From Dipetalonema caudispina (lineage: Eukaryota > Nematoda > Chromadorea > Rhabditida > Onchocercidae): a DNA stretch of 64,000 nucleotides. The stretch's first letter is position 1, and each line of letters starts with the position of its first letter. A program made the position numbers and the translations under genes. Below, piece by piece: positions 45,362 to 56,868 of the stretch. The notes beneath the pieces were generated by a model that saw only the letters and a list, made by a program, of their open reading frames with translations, was not told the DNA's origin and made no database searches. The stretch lies in contig JABVXV010000114.1 of NCBI GenBank assembly GCA_013365325.1, positions 1 through 64,000 on the forward strand, given 5' to 3'.

Positions 45362-48300
45362 ATGCCCGAAAAATTATTGACTACTACAAGTTGTCCAGAG
45401 AAAACAACAGCACCTGACGCCGTAGAGGTTGATCCCAGTGAGCAAGATAGCAAACCACAAGAAGCAGCATCAAAAACGCCAGTTGTGGTACCAACTACGG
45501 TACCTAATTTGGCACCGTTTCTACTTCGGCCACCTCTTACGATGACACAACTATTATACGAGCAGCAAAAAGTGATATTCGCAGATCAACAACAAACAAG
45601 CATCACTTCTGCAAATGGTTCGACTAATTCTCTTTCAAACGGTATGTTTCCTTAATCATATAATGATAACTGAACAAAAGGGTGGCTGGCAGTTTGACCT
45701 TTCACAATAGTTTGTTGTAGAGTTCAGCATATCCAAGAAAAAGCGTTCTGATTTACTAATGCCATAATGAGAAGAGATCCGCACTAAGTTGTTTTGGTAG
45801 CAGGCAACTTCACTGCGAATAATTTCAAGTATAGCTTGGCATCTTGCATTTGAAGTTGGTTTTTGTCATCGATAAGTTGCCGAAAATCAATTAATGTTAT
45901 TCTGAAATGCTTACTTTTCCATTTAATTGTCATGCTAACTCTTGAAGTTTTACTTGCTGTCGTTTCCTTAGGTTTTTCGGCGGCTGCATTAGCGAAGCCT
46001 AGCGAAACAGGTTCGTTCCTGAATTCTCCATTCGCAATTTCTGCTCTAACGGCCACAACCACAAGAAGTAACGTAGTTCAAAGGAAGGATAGCGATGATG
46101 AGCACCAAAGTAACAATGCCGGTGGAAGTGAATCCTCCGCAGGTTTCTTCATTTTCTCTCGAAATATTATCAGGATGGTTTAAACAAAAGCATCAAGAAT
46201 TGTTGATTGGTCAGTTGATAGTTGGACACATTGTGGCTTTTTCTCCTGTAAGGTTGATTTACGGATGTAGTAGTTATACAACTAGCAGCAGTGACCGGAC
46301 AGTAAAATGGATGCAATTATCTGATTGCATTCTATCCTCTATCTCAATAATATTAGCGGTAAATGAGCTTCAGCTGAGCCATAATGTCCATTCACTGCTA
46401 CGGTTTTTCTCTTCAAGAAAAAGTTAAAAAGATTCTCAATTTACCGTTTCTTAATGTAATCCAAGCCTCGCTTTGAGAGAAAGAACAAATTGCACTTGCT
46501 TGCATTCATAATTCTGCAATCATTCACACCCCTTGTCCGGCACATTTCATCGTAGAATAGAAGTACCTATATCCAAGAACAGTAAAACACCATACCTGTA
46601 GCCAGTTGTTTCATTAGGATAAATGTAGTTATTTATAAGGGGGATCCTAGAAAAACTATGCATTAGCTTATCTAACTTCCGAAAGTGGTTGTAAAAGACT
46701 GTCAAGAATTTCAAACACTAACGTTATTACTTTATAACATTACTAATATAAGTAAAGTGGATGAAAAATAATCTAATCTGGCTGCATTGATATCATGAAG
46801 GGCAGTCCGGACAGAATGATCTATGTTATTGCAGAAATTCCTCATTTCCTCATTTTCCACTTTATGAGTTAACTTTCCTTTGGTTAATTAAATCCAAAAC
46901 CTGCTAGTAGATGAATTTAAGGGATACAATTCGAATTTCAGGATTGTATAAATAGCCTGACTCTACACATTCTCCAAACATGCATTTCATTAACAATATC
47001 AAACTTCTTTTTATGCTTTAACACTTGTTAAGAAGCATTTACTTTTTGTAATATTCAGGAACAACTGGTCACAGTATGAAGCCATCCGTATCAAATGTAA
47101 GAAATTTATTTGGTTCAGTAGCGCAGTACTTTTTTAGATCAGTATTCTACACTATTTTAGCTTTCGATTCATTTGTTTGTTTTCCAATTTGTTTATTCAA
47201 TCATTAATATCTCAATAGATAAATGTTCCTAAAACAAGCATGAGCGGTGAGGTAATGAGTGAAAAACAAGTTAATTCCAGCTTGAAGACGTAAATAGCTA
47301 TTAATAATTAATCGATGAATAAGGGAAACTATCAGTAAGTAATTAATTAAGTGGTCTTTAATAGTTAGGCATTAAGAAGAAAATTGTCAATAGGTAACTA
47401 ATTAAGTAGTCATTAATAACTAAACACTGATTAAGTGGAAACCACCAAGAAGTAAGTAATTAAGCATTCATCAGTGATTACCCCTCAGCAGCAATCCACT
47501 ACGGCAACATCGTTGCATTTCTTAGGACTTATTGGGCATCAGTGATCGACCATCCTCCTGTTCCAATAGTCCAGAAGATAATGGAAAGCGGAAACAACGG
47601 CGATATCGAACAACATTTTCTGCTTACCAGTTAGACGAACTGGAAAAAGTATTCGCAAGGACACATTATCCTGATGTTTTTACCAGGTATTTTCATTTAC
47701 GGAAATTTCTGAAAACGATTTCTTCCAAAAATCACTGTACAACAACTTTTTTCGCTGTTTTTTTATTCCGATAATGAAATAATTTGTCCAATTACTAGCT
47801 TAATCATTCGATAAATGTCATATCGGTTCAATTTTCCATTTTTTTTTTAGATTTTAATTGTGACCGTTGAAATTGTCTAAAAGATGAAGATGTATTTCGT
47901 TCAATTCATAAAGAATGGCATAGTCTGAAATACTAAGCCAAATTCCTTTGTAATTAGTGTCTGCACTGCTTTCTTATTATTTTTTGTATTCTTGGAAGGA
48001 TAAAAATGACAAAAACAACTTGTCTCATTAAATGATCCATTATTAATGATTTGGGAAAACCGATAAAATCTTCCTCTTACTTAACAAGAATTAAAAACAT
48101 CTGCAATTCAAGTAGATGGCTTCCGTTCTATAGGCATCCAATTTCTTTGCCTTATTGCTAATACTAATAAATGTAGAATGGTAAAGACTAATTACCAGTT
48201 TAAACGAACTTGAAAAAAGAAAAATACCGACAAATGACATAAGCGCATAATTACAACAAATTATTCCTATTATTCGTGAAATAGCGTGGTTGCGATGACG

Positions 48301-50180
48301 ACGATAAATACCCCCTACGTGGGAAAACACTTAATTTCCTCCTTTCTTAGATGATCCCATACTTTTTATCTATCCTTAATACTTTTTAGTTACCTTGATA
48401 ACGATTAATTTTCTAATTAGAGGGACTTGCAAAACACCTGTCATTCTCTAGCAGCTGTTCATTCTCTCTATTTGTTAATGCTTATGCGAGTTTTAACGTA
48501 TTAAAATGCGAAATAATACATAGCACGTCATTCTTCATCAAACTGTAATTTTAATTTTATCACGTTCTAGTTTAAATAAAATTTGAAGAAGATTCCTCTT
48601 CCATCTTGCGCATACATTTATACAAACTAAAAACATTTTTTTACCGGAATACTGCTTTTCAGAGAAGAATTAGCACAACGAGTTATACTTACGGAAGCAA
48701 GAGTTCAGGTAAAACTGTTCCAGTTCTCATCCTCTCTTTATTTTTTTCTTTCATTAAGTAACATGAAACAAGCGATTTTATCAGATTTTGATCAAATTCA
48801 ACAATCCTATTTGAATTTCAAGGCAATCTTGCACACCCAAGTGATCTTGAGATATCTGGCGATGTCAAATACCACTTAGGCCACTTATCTCTTTTTGTAA
48901 TTTTGACCTAAAAAACGGTAGTTTAAATTTGTATTTCAGGTTTGGTTCCAAAATCGACGAGCGAAATGGAGGAAGCAAGAGAGAACTACAGTACATCCTT
49001 ATGGACACACAACTTCACACCACGTTCCACGGACCTCTCATCCTCTTATGCAGCCACATCCTTATGCTCTTCTTGCCGCAGCTGCTGCGCAACAATCTGC
49101 TGAAAACAGCGCCGATCCAGCCGCAATTATGGCTGCGATGAGCGCACAACACCAAGCAATAGGTCTGTTCAGGCTAAGAAATAGTAAAAAATTAGGCCAA
49201 ATGACAGTTAGAAAACCATAACGACAATGAGTGAAGAACATTGCAGCAGAATCAATGATGAATCCGGCTGCCGCAGCATTTATGGCAACAACACCTGCTC
49301 TCCTGAACGCTACCACATTGACAACCACTCCATTAAAAGATGCAATTGAACCACTTCGTCGTTCTTCTCCGGTTCCGGCCATTGCTAATATAAATAACGA
49401 ACCAAATACGACTAATTCGGATGGAGCCAGGTAGTAAGCTAATTAAAAACAAATAGCAACAAAAGCAAAGGGGAATATTAAGGTAAGAAGAACAGTTAGG
49501 TGCAGCAATAAATCATAAAAAGTAACTGATGCAAAAGAAGCTTGAAATTTTAATAAACAATCGGAATTGATTGCTGTTGTTTTGTCAGATGGAGTCATCT
49601 GATGCTTCCATTACAATTCGATAATCCAAGCGCAGCAGTATCGGTTTATCTGATACGCTATGATTTTCATGACTTTTTCTTTGATATGTATCTGACGACT
49701 TTAGTGGAAAAGAATATTTTTTGCAGCACATCAACTCCGGTAAGCACGATTGCATCTTCCGCGAGTCCGGAAGTTGAGCGCTCAAAACCAATAGGAAGTG
49801 TCAATCCAGCGGTCTCTTTAACCAAATTGCCTACATTTGTTCCAGCGTTAAGCACCACAAATGGTGCTGCTACAACTGCTGGAGCCGATCTGACGTCCTT
49901 TGTACTTAGCGGTTATCAGCAACAGCTTGCAGCTGCTAATTACATGCAACATTTGCAACGGATGATTGCTATGGAGAATCTATCCAAACAGTATTCAGGA
50001 ATATGGCCCGGAGCCGCTGCTACTGCTACACCATTGGTTGGTGCTACTGCTGCAAGCGGAGGTTCATGGTCCGATACTCAGCACATGTTTGGATCATTAA
50101 TGACCAGTGATGCGGCTACAACAGGCACCACAAAGTCACCGGTTAATTTGACGAATCCAAAGGATGATTCAAAAAAATAG
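45362..50180 (+). CDS. alr-1: Aristaless/ARX-type paired-class homeodomain transcription factor
   Basis: Nuclear DNA-binding protein; the C. elegans and arthropod relatives act in sensory-neuron and appendage patterning. Exons: 45362-45641, 45972-46142, 47059-47096, 47526-47686, 48663-48708, 48940-49162, 49247-49430, 49727-50180. All phases agree, giving 518 residues. The ATG directly follows an in-frame TGA. The homeodomain begins [18 protein letters not shown] and spans exons 4-6. It keeps F8, L16, F20, W48, F49, Q50, N51 and R53; Q50 is the usual non-Paired PRD-class state. An intron falls exactly between Q46 and V47, the hallmark PRD-class position. The N-terminus is Thr/Pro-rich and the C-terminal half is Ala-, Thr- and Gln-rich with HP-rich stretches. 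No C-terminal OAR motif was seen. Family assignment is firm; orthology with alr-1 rests on homeodomain recall, not a search. Confidence 0.93.
47290..47482. repeat. Degenerate TAATTA-bearing tandem repeat in an alr-1 intron
   Basis: Three units of about 58 bp begin near 47335, 47392 and 47451 (the last truncated). Each opens with a GTAA-N-TAATTAAG core and carries further TTAATA/CATTAA elements; a looser related stretch (TTAATAATTAATCGAT) precedes them at 47300-47316. The array ends 43 bases before the homeobox exon that starts at 47526. Confidence 0.75.
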
Positions 50181-53100
50181 AGCTGTGCAGGAATATTTTT
50201 GAAACGTTCATTTGCCGTGATTTTCTGGTTGTTAGTTACTGTTCAAGTTCCAACTTTATCTCAATTTTGCTGTCACTCACAGAAAGTTTTAAATTCGTAA
50301 CATGTATAGCTCGTTTACAACTCTTTCAACACTAATTCAAATTAGCGTTGAAATCTCTTGAACTGCAAATATGCGTGCTAGCATAAGCGGGTGTTCCACT
50401 TTCACGGATATTTGACAGAAGATTAGAAGAGATACACTGCTGCGAATTCAAGAATGTAGCTAAGGTCACCATTATCAGATGAATTTTAAGCTAATTGGTC
50501 TAGTAACTTTTCAGATAACTCATTTTCTCTATGATACTCATTCATCTTATACTTGAAATTGCATTTTCAATTGCTGTCAGGTTGTAACTACAATGAGTAA
50601 TTCTTTTAGGATTCCTTTGTTCTTAGCTCAGTCTTTCAGCAGTTTTGGCTCGAAATGTTTGGATGTGGCTGCTTGCCTAGAGAACAGATTTACCAGTGAA
50701 GTAGCTTATCACGTGATGCCAAAGAATATACCACTGTTAAGATAATATTAAGATTGATTGATAGGTATACAGGTTTATTACATATATATGTTAATCATTT
50801 ATGAATAATTATGACAGTATTCTGTGTTTTTTTGTCAGCTTGCAACCGGTGATTTCGAAATGTTTTTATGATTTTGAATTCAGTGAACGTAACGTCTTAG
50901 ATGCAGGCGTATTTTGTTCTTGTTTTTATTTTCTGAAACTTTTCAATCTTCCATTGGAACACTTATCGCTGAACAAATCAGTAGAGATAAGAAACTGATA
51001 AGGATAACTTTTATACCTTCTTCTTCTCAAATACATGACAGCTAGAATTAAGCGCGGTGATCTGTGCCTTTTTTTATTTCTCACTCGACGTTCCAATCTA
51101 ACCGATTGATCGATGATTTGAATTGTAGAACGCCTCATTACTTTCAGTATTCTGTTTAAAATTGTTCAAGTTTCTTTTTTTATTTCAGCTTCAGTGATCT
51201 ATTTGTAAATATGAATTGGAACGGTCATTTTGCGTGTGTAGAAAAGAATAAATTGACAACTTGACTGATCACTCCCTGAGATTTTAGTTTTGTGTACTGG
51301 GATTCTCTTTACGAAAAAACATTATAGCTTCTTGGTTGAACTTATACCCGAAGATGCACAAATTGTATCTTTGGCATAACTTAATTTTAAAAAATGAAAA
51401 ATTCTTTATTGTGCGGTAAGATTATTTTTCTTCCTCTTTGAAAGAAGCGATAATGAATCAATTAAATAACTTAATGAAAAATAATTTCAGGAATAATTCC
51501 TTCCAATCTGCACAAACAACAGATTGATTTTGTCATCCAAACATTCATAAAAACCATTACTGAAATTTAAATTAATTGAGTCACTGAAGTCCTCTTTTTG
51601 AATTCCAAAGAACTTTTTATTCAACTTGGTGAAAAGCCTGCTTCTGAGATTTCAACTACTATCAATGGATTCTTCCCTGTTCCTTTTACAACCTTATTCT
51701 CAAATGTAAAATACGGTATAAGAAGCACTTGCTTCTTTTTTTTGCTCTGAATTGTTGGTTTTTGGCGGGAAAGATCAGTGTATTACGTGCTCAGAAAATC
51801 GGACCGTGCGATCAGAGCAACATCCTAAGAAGGCTTGCAAGCCAGAACTTAATGGCATTTAGCTAGAAAGGACGTAATTAAGTCAAGTTTTTTAAAGCAT
51901 GCTTGCAGCACTTTTCTGATTAATCAGTGACCATTTCAAGAATTCAAAGAAGGGGTTTGTTCAAGTAAAAGTTCATTTCTGAGTCGATTCCGTCGCAGGA
52001 AATATTTCATTTCGCAAGTAACATTAGTGTGTCGAAATTGAGTAGCACGCAAAATGCTTTTATACGTATTCCATGTTATAAACTTTATAAAAGAACGTAC
52101 TTAATATAATAATTGTGATTTTCCAGGAATAAGATTGCACTTTTCGGCCATTCCACATTGCCTTTTTTCATCAAACAATATACATTTATCAACGTAATGA
52201 CACCAAAGGGAAACAGGTTATGTTAAGATGGTATCAGATTCTGATGTAGTTAAGAAGCTTGCTGCTACTACTGCAATGCCAAATGCAATATGAGAAGATC
52301 AGGATGAGGAACAATATCAGTGCAGTGAGTTATATTATCCAAAACTATGCATTTTTCCACCAAGTCATTGATGCCGAAATTTCTAACACATTCGGTGATA
52401 CAACTGTGGAAACTGAAAAATTGATTCCTGAGCGAACTTCGAAAAACAATCTTCAGATGGATTAATCATTTTTGAAAAGACCAGCTCATCATTTACAAAA
52501 AAGTACCCTCGATAGCAATTGCTGGTTCAGAAGAATCTTTAAGCTTTTCTCTTTCCGCTTTATAATTGCGTGTAGCATTTTTTTTCATCTGTGACAACTC
52601 GACGTTTCACGTCATTGTTTGTCTTAATTGGTGCTTCTCCTGCATTCCTTTCATTTAAGAATGAAATTAATGTGTTTGTACACTCCTGATGAATTAACAG
52701 AACGTATTGTAAATAAAAAGGATAATTGTCCAGAGTAAATCTAGAAGACTGTTGAACCTGATACTCGAATCCGACAGGATGATTGAAGAGAGTGAATAAA
52801 GCTATTATAGTAGTTCAATCGTGATCCTTCCTCAGAAAATCCGATCTAGCGTTGTGTTACCTAAATTTTATAATCTGACTCTTTTCTTGTTTCAAGGCAT
52901 TAAACGCCCTTCTAATATTTCTTTTCTACATCGCTTCGTCATAAAGAAATAATTTTCCACTTCTGTTTCATTAATTTGAAATCATTTAATGATTTCCACC
53001 TTTTTGTGGGATAACAACCCAAACGTAGAAATATATTTGCTCGTCGTTCAATGTTTGTAAGAATTTCGGTATTGTTGAAGATCCGTGCAATGCATTTGAT

Positions 53101-53341
53101 TGCTGCATTTAGGCAAATACGTCTCAGTGCTGTGTGCTTCAACCACGTCACCATTCAATTAAATGATCTCTCTCCTGTGGTGTCTGTTCTTATTCCAGGA
53201 ATCATTAGTAAAGCAATTTCATCCAGCTAAAAAAAATATTCGTAGAATGATGCTAACCATTGCTAGAACTATACCTTATTTAAACATCTTCAGTTCTTTC
53301 TTGCCTGTCCGTGTCGATGCGAATAGTATTCCCTTTAATTT
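50181..53341. other. 3' flank of alr-1 and spacer
   Basis: Presumed 3' UTR and intergenic DNA between convergent genes. A canonical AATAAA lies at 51247-51252, over 1 kb past the alr-1 stop, so its use is unproven. A short frame at 52259-52465 and the plus-strand frame 53163-53354 (which overlaps antisense coding) were not accepted. Confidence 0.45.
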
Positions 53342-53964
53342 TTATCCACCATAGCGAATATTTCTGCCATCATATTGATATCCATGGAAAGATGTGACAT
53401 CGTTCATTGTTTGAGCTTTGTTGAGAGTATATTCTTGAACTGCACCTGGAAATTAAAGTTAAAGGAAAGCAGAGTTCAGCAAAATGCTAATCATCTCACA
53501 ATATAGCTGCCATCTTCCAATTATTTTCTTCCTGCAACAGGAATTTTTTGATGGACTAGTCAACGATACTTGCATATTTGTCACGAAGGTTGGCAATATA
53601 TTGTTGTCTCTGCTGTTGTCGTGTCACGTCAGTAACGGCCAAAACGTTTTTGACTGTATTTTGTACCAATGAGTCGAGATATTTGCATGGATCAATCGAG
53701 TTGATATCCCGATAGTTTTTCTTTTTTTACTACCATGCTGAAATTCCGCTAATTTTATTGAAGAATCTTTTAACTTTCTTTCTCCTACCCATGCTTCAAT
53801 ATATGTCTACGGTTATCGTAATGTAGGATATACTTTTTGGCTTAACCTTACTCCTAGCATTTTACAGTTACTGCTTTTCCATCACTACCATTATTTGTTG
53901 CCATATGTATGCATCGAACTGTTTGATATAAGCATAGAAAAAGTATTAAACGATTAACATCCAT
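53342..53964 (-). CDS. Small secreted protein, three exons, unrecognised family
   Basis: Exon 1 (53964-53872): ATG, then a clear signal peptide (NRLILFLCLYQTVRCIH), ending in phase 0 at GCA/GTAACT. Exon 3 (53445-53342) follows AATTTCCAG in phase 1 and ends GRNIRYGG-stop. Exon 2 ends at 53570 (phase 1) and is a 50-codon frame rich in Gln and Asn (TRQQQRQQYIANLRDKYA). Its start is the problem: the coding frame is open only from 53720, after a poor AAAAAAAG acceptor. The good acceptor (AATTTCAG, exon from 53737) lies in phase 0 but is one base out of frame across a run of seven A (53722-53728). Total 115 to about 121 residues. A miscounted homopolymer, a weak acceptor or a real frameshift could explain this. 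No domain was recognised. Confidence 0.45.
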
Positions 53965-53971
53965 AATATTG

Positions 53972-53981
53972 CTGAAAAAAC
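53972..53981 (-). promoter_or_regulatory. Candidate trans-splice acceptor of the 53342-53964 gene
   Basis: On the minus strand AGTTTTTTCAG ends at 53972, seven bases before the ATG at 53964. A 5' leader this short is typical of spliced-leader-capped nematode mRNAs. Confidence 0.45.
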
Positions 53982-53982
53982 T

Positions 53983-54216
53983 CTAACAAACTCTTGAATA
54001 ATCAAAACGATCAATCAGATTTAATGACCGTTTTACATTACAAAGCAATTGTCGTCTGTCTGCTGTCAACACTTCAAACAACTTATATCGTAAGCGAAAT
54101 TCCTGCTTTTTTCGTCTCATAATGACAGTATTCCTTCCGTAAAGCTCAAAAATTTTCACTTTCAGACAAATTATGAGCTGATATTTTGAATACGACCTTG
54201 TCTGATCTTTTAAATA
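53983..54216 (-). CDS. Open exon-like frame just upstream, basic C-terminus
   Basis: A 77-codon minus-strand frame without an ATG near its top ends at TAG 53985-53983, only ten bases before the acceptor of the next gene. It is strongly basic and helical (MRRKKQEFRLRYKLFEVL, then RRQLLCNVKRSLNLIDRF). Possible acceptors give starts at 54177 or 54102, both phase 0, and a donor AGA/GTTTGT just before the stop is also possible. It could be the last exon of a gene reaching further upstream, an alternative last exon of the 55826-56868 gene, or chance. Confidence 0.28.
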   Translation of the reverse strand, partial: YLKDQTRSYSKYQLIICLKVKIFELYGRNTVIMRRKKQEFRLRYKLFEVLTADRRQLLCNVKRSLNLIDRFDYSRVC

Positions 54217-55825
54217 TCAAGAAATCGCAATCATCGAATTCTAGAAAATCATTCTTGATCATAAACTGAAGTAATTAATCAGACAGAAGCAAGTGATCGT
54301 AACGATGCATTACATCAGCATTAATCACGACAGAATATTATTAGTTTATTTACTGATAAGAACTACTATCCAGACGCTTGATAAACAGACATTATCAATG
54401 ATTGCATTAAATGCCATATATATTGTAAATACCATAACAAACAATTATACCTCATCGTCTTTCATCAGAAAATTTGTATCAATTATTTCTAACAGTCTGT
54501 ACCGAACATTTTGATATGCAAAGAAAGAAATAAATTCCTTCTTGTTAACTAGCAGAATTCATTGATTCTCCATTGTCTCGTGGAATTTTAAGAGTACTGG
54601 AAGATTTTTCACGAGTTTTACGCTAGCTTCCCTTTAACTAAATAATATTAACGCTTTGGTCATTTTATTTGGCCCGTCGCTTATTATCCTCAAGTGACTT
54701 GTTCTCATTCTGGCGAAAAATGAGCTGAGCCTTAATTTAAATCAATCACAGACACAAATTTAATGACTCATTTTCTTTCAATTATATTATATCATCCGGC
54801 TCATACGGCAGTTTTTGTTTTGCTTCTTTGAAATCTCCTAAAAATTTGTGACACTTAACTTACCCTATGTCATTGCACTGTAATCTTCTAATGAGTTCAA
54901 AAAGTACTAAAAATTAAGTTATTTTTTATGAAATGATTATTGTAATGCCTATACTTTCAGCAGCAACTAACAAAACATATGAATTAACTGTCGTTTTGAT
55001 GGTTCTACAGTTTTTCCTCTTGTAATCGTACTTGAGATAATCTATTTTAGCTGTTGTTAAGTATGATATCCTCTACCGAAGATGTCTAAAGTTTTATTTC
55101 ATCTACCACAGTAACAGAAACCAGAAAATAGCTCATAATTAAGTAACTCATTTCCATGCCAAATCATTTTTAATTCAAATTCTGAAAGGTTCATGAAGTT
55201 AGTGTTTGTCTTTTATTGGAAGAATATTCATTGAGCTATTTGGAGTGCTTGCAATCATTTTGCACTTCTTAGAATAAATTTGGGTGTAAATGATTTAGAT
55301 TAAATCATCCGATGTACTCTGAACAGACTTTATTTGCTACAAAGATGTATTTCAGTTTGAAGAGCTACGCACTCTGTAATATATGAACGGTTTAGTTCAG
55401 CTTGTGGTATCTTCGGCGTATACAGTTAATATCTAAGTGATGAAAATTATAACTTACATACCTTTATTTGAAAAAGGAACTAGTCTGGTCAAAGGTTACA
55501 ACAGAGCTCACTCAGGACGTAAACTGCAGAAGTTGAAAGATTGGCAGTTAGAGAGCTTGAAAATCAGCTTTTTAAGTACCACGTATTCTGTCGTCTTAAT
55601 ATTACTAAAAGAAAATGAAATCCGTGGTTTACGTTAAAATGTAAAATAAGGCGATATAAATTCAACGATGACATTCTGTATAATATATACATTTTATGCC
55701 TCAAGCTGATCGAAATATCAATAACACGTGCATACCACACGGATTGACCACAGAGATAGTAAAATATGAATGACCAGGAGGCATTCTAATAGTGCCTTTG
55801 TTCGACCTGTAATGATTTACGTTAT
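54217..55825. other. Spacer with ambiguous short frames
   Basis: Several 15-35-codon minus-strand frames with good splice sites occur (for example around 54855-54900, 55450-55605 and 55710-55815), but no consistent chain was found. They may be remnants or alternative 3' exons. Plus-strand frame 55437-55637 is antisense to one of them and was not accepted. Confidence 0.35.
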
Positions 55826-56868
55826 TTAAGGACCACCAATCATCTAAAAATATTGAAATCAGGGTAATCTATAATTTAAAACGCTTTCCTATCTTATGCT
55901 TCGTAACTGTAATCTGTTTTAATGAAGTCACATTTGTGATTTATTCTGTGATATTTTGAAAAGAAATCTTACTTTGGGATGACGTGCCACGTATGTAATA
56001 ATAATTAGAATTATCGTTGAAGCCAGTGTTGTCATTATCTGAGCGAAAAAGGGTTGAGTAGTTTTTGACAAATCAACACAGTATTTAGGCTCTTTTTGAA
56101 ATGTGCCACAATGTCAGCTTACCTTCTCATAATTAAGCGGTCGTAATGAGCGGTACATTCGGGTTAGAGCTTCTTTGATCAGCTCAATCACAGCTTTTAA
56201 GGCTTCTGCCATTACATCCTAACCTCATTTCGATTAATTCATTCCATCTCATTTCATCACAAACTTATTATCCGATCATTCCTTACAAAACTATAATTAA
56301 AATCTCTTATTTATGAATGAGTACTTATAATTGCCTTCTGTGTTCAGGCCTGTTTGACCTCCTTCAAGCAAATTAATGCATGAAAAGTTAAGAGAAGAAA
56401 ACCTGGATGAAAATAAATGGTAGCAGAAATTTGCATTGTTTTCGGCTCACTCCAAGGAATAATGCAAAGGTTGTCGTAGCAAGTATGGTCGAGCCAAGTG
56501 AAACGTGTTTCGTGTAGGAATAAGTTAAAATAGCCCAGAAGAGAATGATGGAAAGGGGACACATTATAACTGTACTAATTGCTTTCGTAGCAGATTGAAA
56601 ACTTATTCAATTACGCTTCGATTTGATCTTTGCAATGGAGCATAAGGCTGATTGAGGTCGGGACGAAGATGATACCTGTAATGGCGGTTGGTGGCAATGG
56701 CTTTTGTTTCAGTGATAGTCCCAATACCTTAATTTTTAAAGCTTAAAATTTAAGGACTCTTTTCCTTTTCTTTTGCGTTCTTAACAAATTCAAAATTCTT
56801 GTCCATTTCCGTGACAGTACTATAACCTTAGTGTTGAGGACAGCTCGAAGATGCAAAATTTTAGCCAT
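55826..56868 (-). CDS. Four-transmembrane small membrane protein
   Basis: Exons on the minus strand: 56868-56827, 56727-56676, 56569-56403, 56218-56123, 56038-55973, 55843-55826. All phases agree, for 146 residues. Hydrophobic segments lie at about 31-49 (VIMCPLSIILFWAILTYSY), 53-72, 78-90 (KFLLPFIFIQ, merging into a helix) and 119-135 (TTLASTIILIIITYVARHP). A short charged loop (SRKQC) separates segments 2 and 3, and a basic helix (RMYRSLRPLNYEK) precedes segment 4. The layout recalls small four-TM proteins of nematodes and LAPTM-type proteins, but no signature proves it. The first two exons and the 18-nt last exon, which gives a MIGGP end after a strong TTTTTAG, are less certain than the middle three. 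No exon alone exceeds 56 codons. Confidence 0.55.

Noticed and set aside
45784..46062. 92-codon minus-strand frame
   Set aside because: Overlaps alr-1 exon 2 antisense; the plus-strand exon fits the phase chain.
49062..49382. 106-codon minus-strand frame rich in Ala
   Set aside because: Antisense shadow of alr-1 exons 6 and 7.
49602..49726. Extending the last alr-1 exon upstream to 49602
   Set aside because: The frame is open, but the TTTTTTGCAG acceptor at 49726 matches the phase of the preceding exon, so the upstream part is intron.
53484..53672. 62-codon plus-strand frame
   Set aside because: Antisense to exon 2 of the small secreted-protein gene, which fits signal peptide and splice phases.
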